Shown here in pieces: positions 63,759-64,000 of a stretch of 64,000 nt of DNA. Source of the DNA: Oceanobacillus indicireducens (GTDB lineage Bacteria; Bacillota; Bacilli; Bacillales; Amphibacillaceae). The notes under the pieces were generated by a model. It did not search any database, was not told the origin of the DNA, and saw only the letters and a list, made by a program, of their open reading frames with translations. The stretch lies in assembly GCF_014647195.1 (NCBI RefSeq), contig NZ_BMOS01000002.1:1-64000 (forward strand), in the 5' to 3' direction. Within the stretch, counting starts at the first letter, position 1; each line of letters starts with the position of its first letter. The translations under genes were made by a program, and so were the position numbers.

Positions 63759-64000
63759 TTATTTTGTGATGGTGCGACCGATGACGAGGCGTTGGACTTC
63801 TTGGGTGCCTTCGTAGATTTGGGTGATTTTCGCGTCACGCATATAGCGTTCGACCGGATAATCTTTCGTATAGCCGTAACCGCCGAAGATTTGGACTGCT
63901 TCTACAGTAATCCGCATGGCTGCGTCTCCTGCGAATAGTTTGGACATGGCGGATTCTTTTCCGTATGGTTTTCCGTTACTCTCAAGCCATGCTGCCTGGT
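63759..64000 (-). CDS. acyl-CoA dehydrogenase, C-terminal part (extends beyond the window)
   Basis: Only the last ~80 residues are in the window. [22 protein letters not shown] and [20 protein letters not shown] are the classic acyl-CoA dehydrogenase C-terminus. It is the first gene seen of the acyl-CoA cluster and lies 3' to meaB only by a repeat-filled gap. The frame continues open to the window edge. Confidence 0.93.
   Translation of the reverse strand, partial: QAAWLESNGKPYGKESAMSKLFAGDAAMRITVEAVQIFGGYGYTKDYPVERYMRDAKITQIYEGTQEVQRLVIGRTITK

Noticed and set aside
63473-63838. 121-codon frame rich in repeated GQWSQSTCPS-like peptides
   Set aside because: The peptides are read-through of the GGGACA repeat in one frame and it overlaps meaB and the dehydrogenase.

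Overview
The window is about 64 kb of a Gram-positive, spore-forming member of the Bacillaceae. Gene content and order match the Bacillus subtilis ywj-ywl-atp-ywm-spoIIQ-mbl-flhOP-fabZ region (one long conserved block). The intergenic repeats, the type B L31 protein at the rpmE locus and the moderate GC content suggest the Oceanobacillus/Virgibacillus/Ornithinibacillus branch. That genus-level placement is inference. Nearly every gene is on the minus strand; the exceptions are a few small genes, the split ThrE transporter and zwf.

Layout from left to right. 0.6-10.3 kb is a cell-surface region: a glycerophosphodiesterase-like protein that has lost catalytic residues, two overlapping glycosyltransferase-type genes, a cell-wall-binding-repeat/5'-nucleotidase fusion, a broken relative of it, and a TagO-like prenyl-phosphate sugar transferase. 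10.5-14.4 kb has an unusual protein built like two fused ATP-synthase c-subunit hairpins, the ThrE pair and zwf. 14.8-24.5 kb has fabZ, epuA-like, flhP, flhO, mbl, spoIIID (with a candidate usd leader ORF), spoIIQ, spoIID, murA and ywmB. 24.9-32.8 kb has ywzB and the complete F1Fo ATP synthase operon atpIBEFHAGDC. 33.4-46.2 kb has a Vpr-like subtilisin, upp, glyA, ywlG, rpiB, a chemoreceptor, ywlE, mntP, ywlC, ywlB, spoIIR, prmC and prfA. 46.5-57.9 kb has tdk, rpmE2, rho, glpX, a second murA, transaldolase, fbaA, spo0F, pyrG and rpoE. 58.6-64 kb is an acyl-CoA catabolism cluster: icmF, a TetR regulator, meaB and the 3' end of an acyl-CoA dehydrogenase.

The genes combine ATP synthesis, envelope growth (TagO, two MurA, Mbl), sporulation control (Spo0F, SpoIIR, SpoIIQ, SpoIID, SpoIIID), translation termination (PrfA, PrmC), transcription (Rho, RpoE) and central carbon flow (Zwf, transaldolase, FbaA, GlpX, RpiB, GlyA).

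The least ordinary part of the window is between the genes. I find (i) about 30 copies of a ~28-bp GGGACA...TGTCCC repeat at 11 intergenic loci; (ii) five copies of a two-hairpin element, three of which lie in sense orientation just upstream of rho, transaldolase and zwf; (iii) three arrays of ~52-bp tandem repeats; (iv) a ~450-bp composite palindrome between spo0F and pyrG; (v) further paired palindromic repeats, some inside the atp operon; (vi) a cluster of DnaA boxes at ywlB-ywlC; and (vii) a clear GGGCTC-start attenuator for pyrG. No rRNA, tRNA, CRISPR array or intact insertion sequence was seen.
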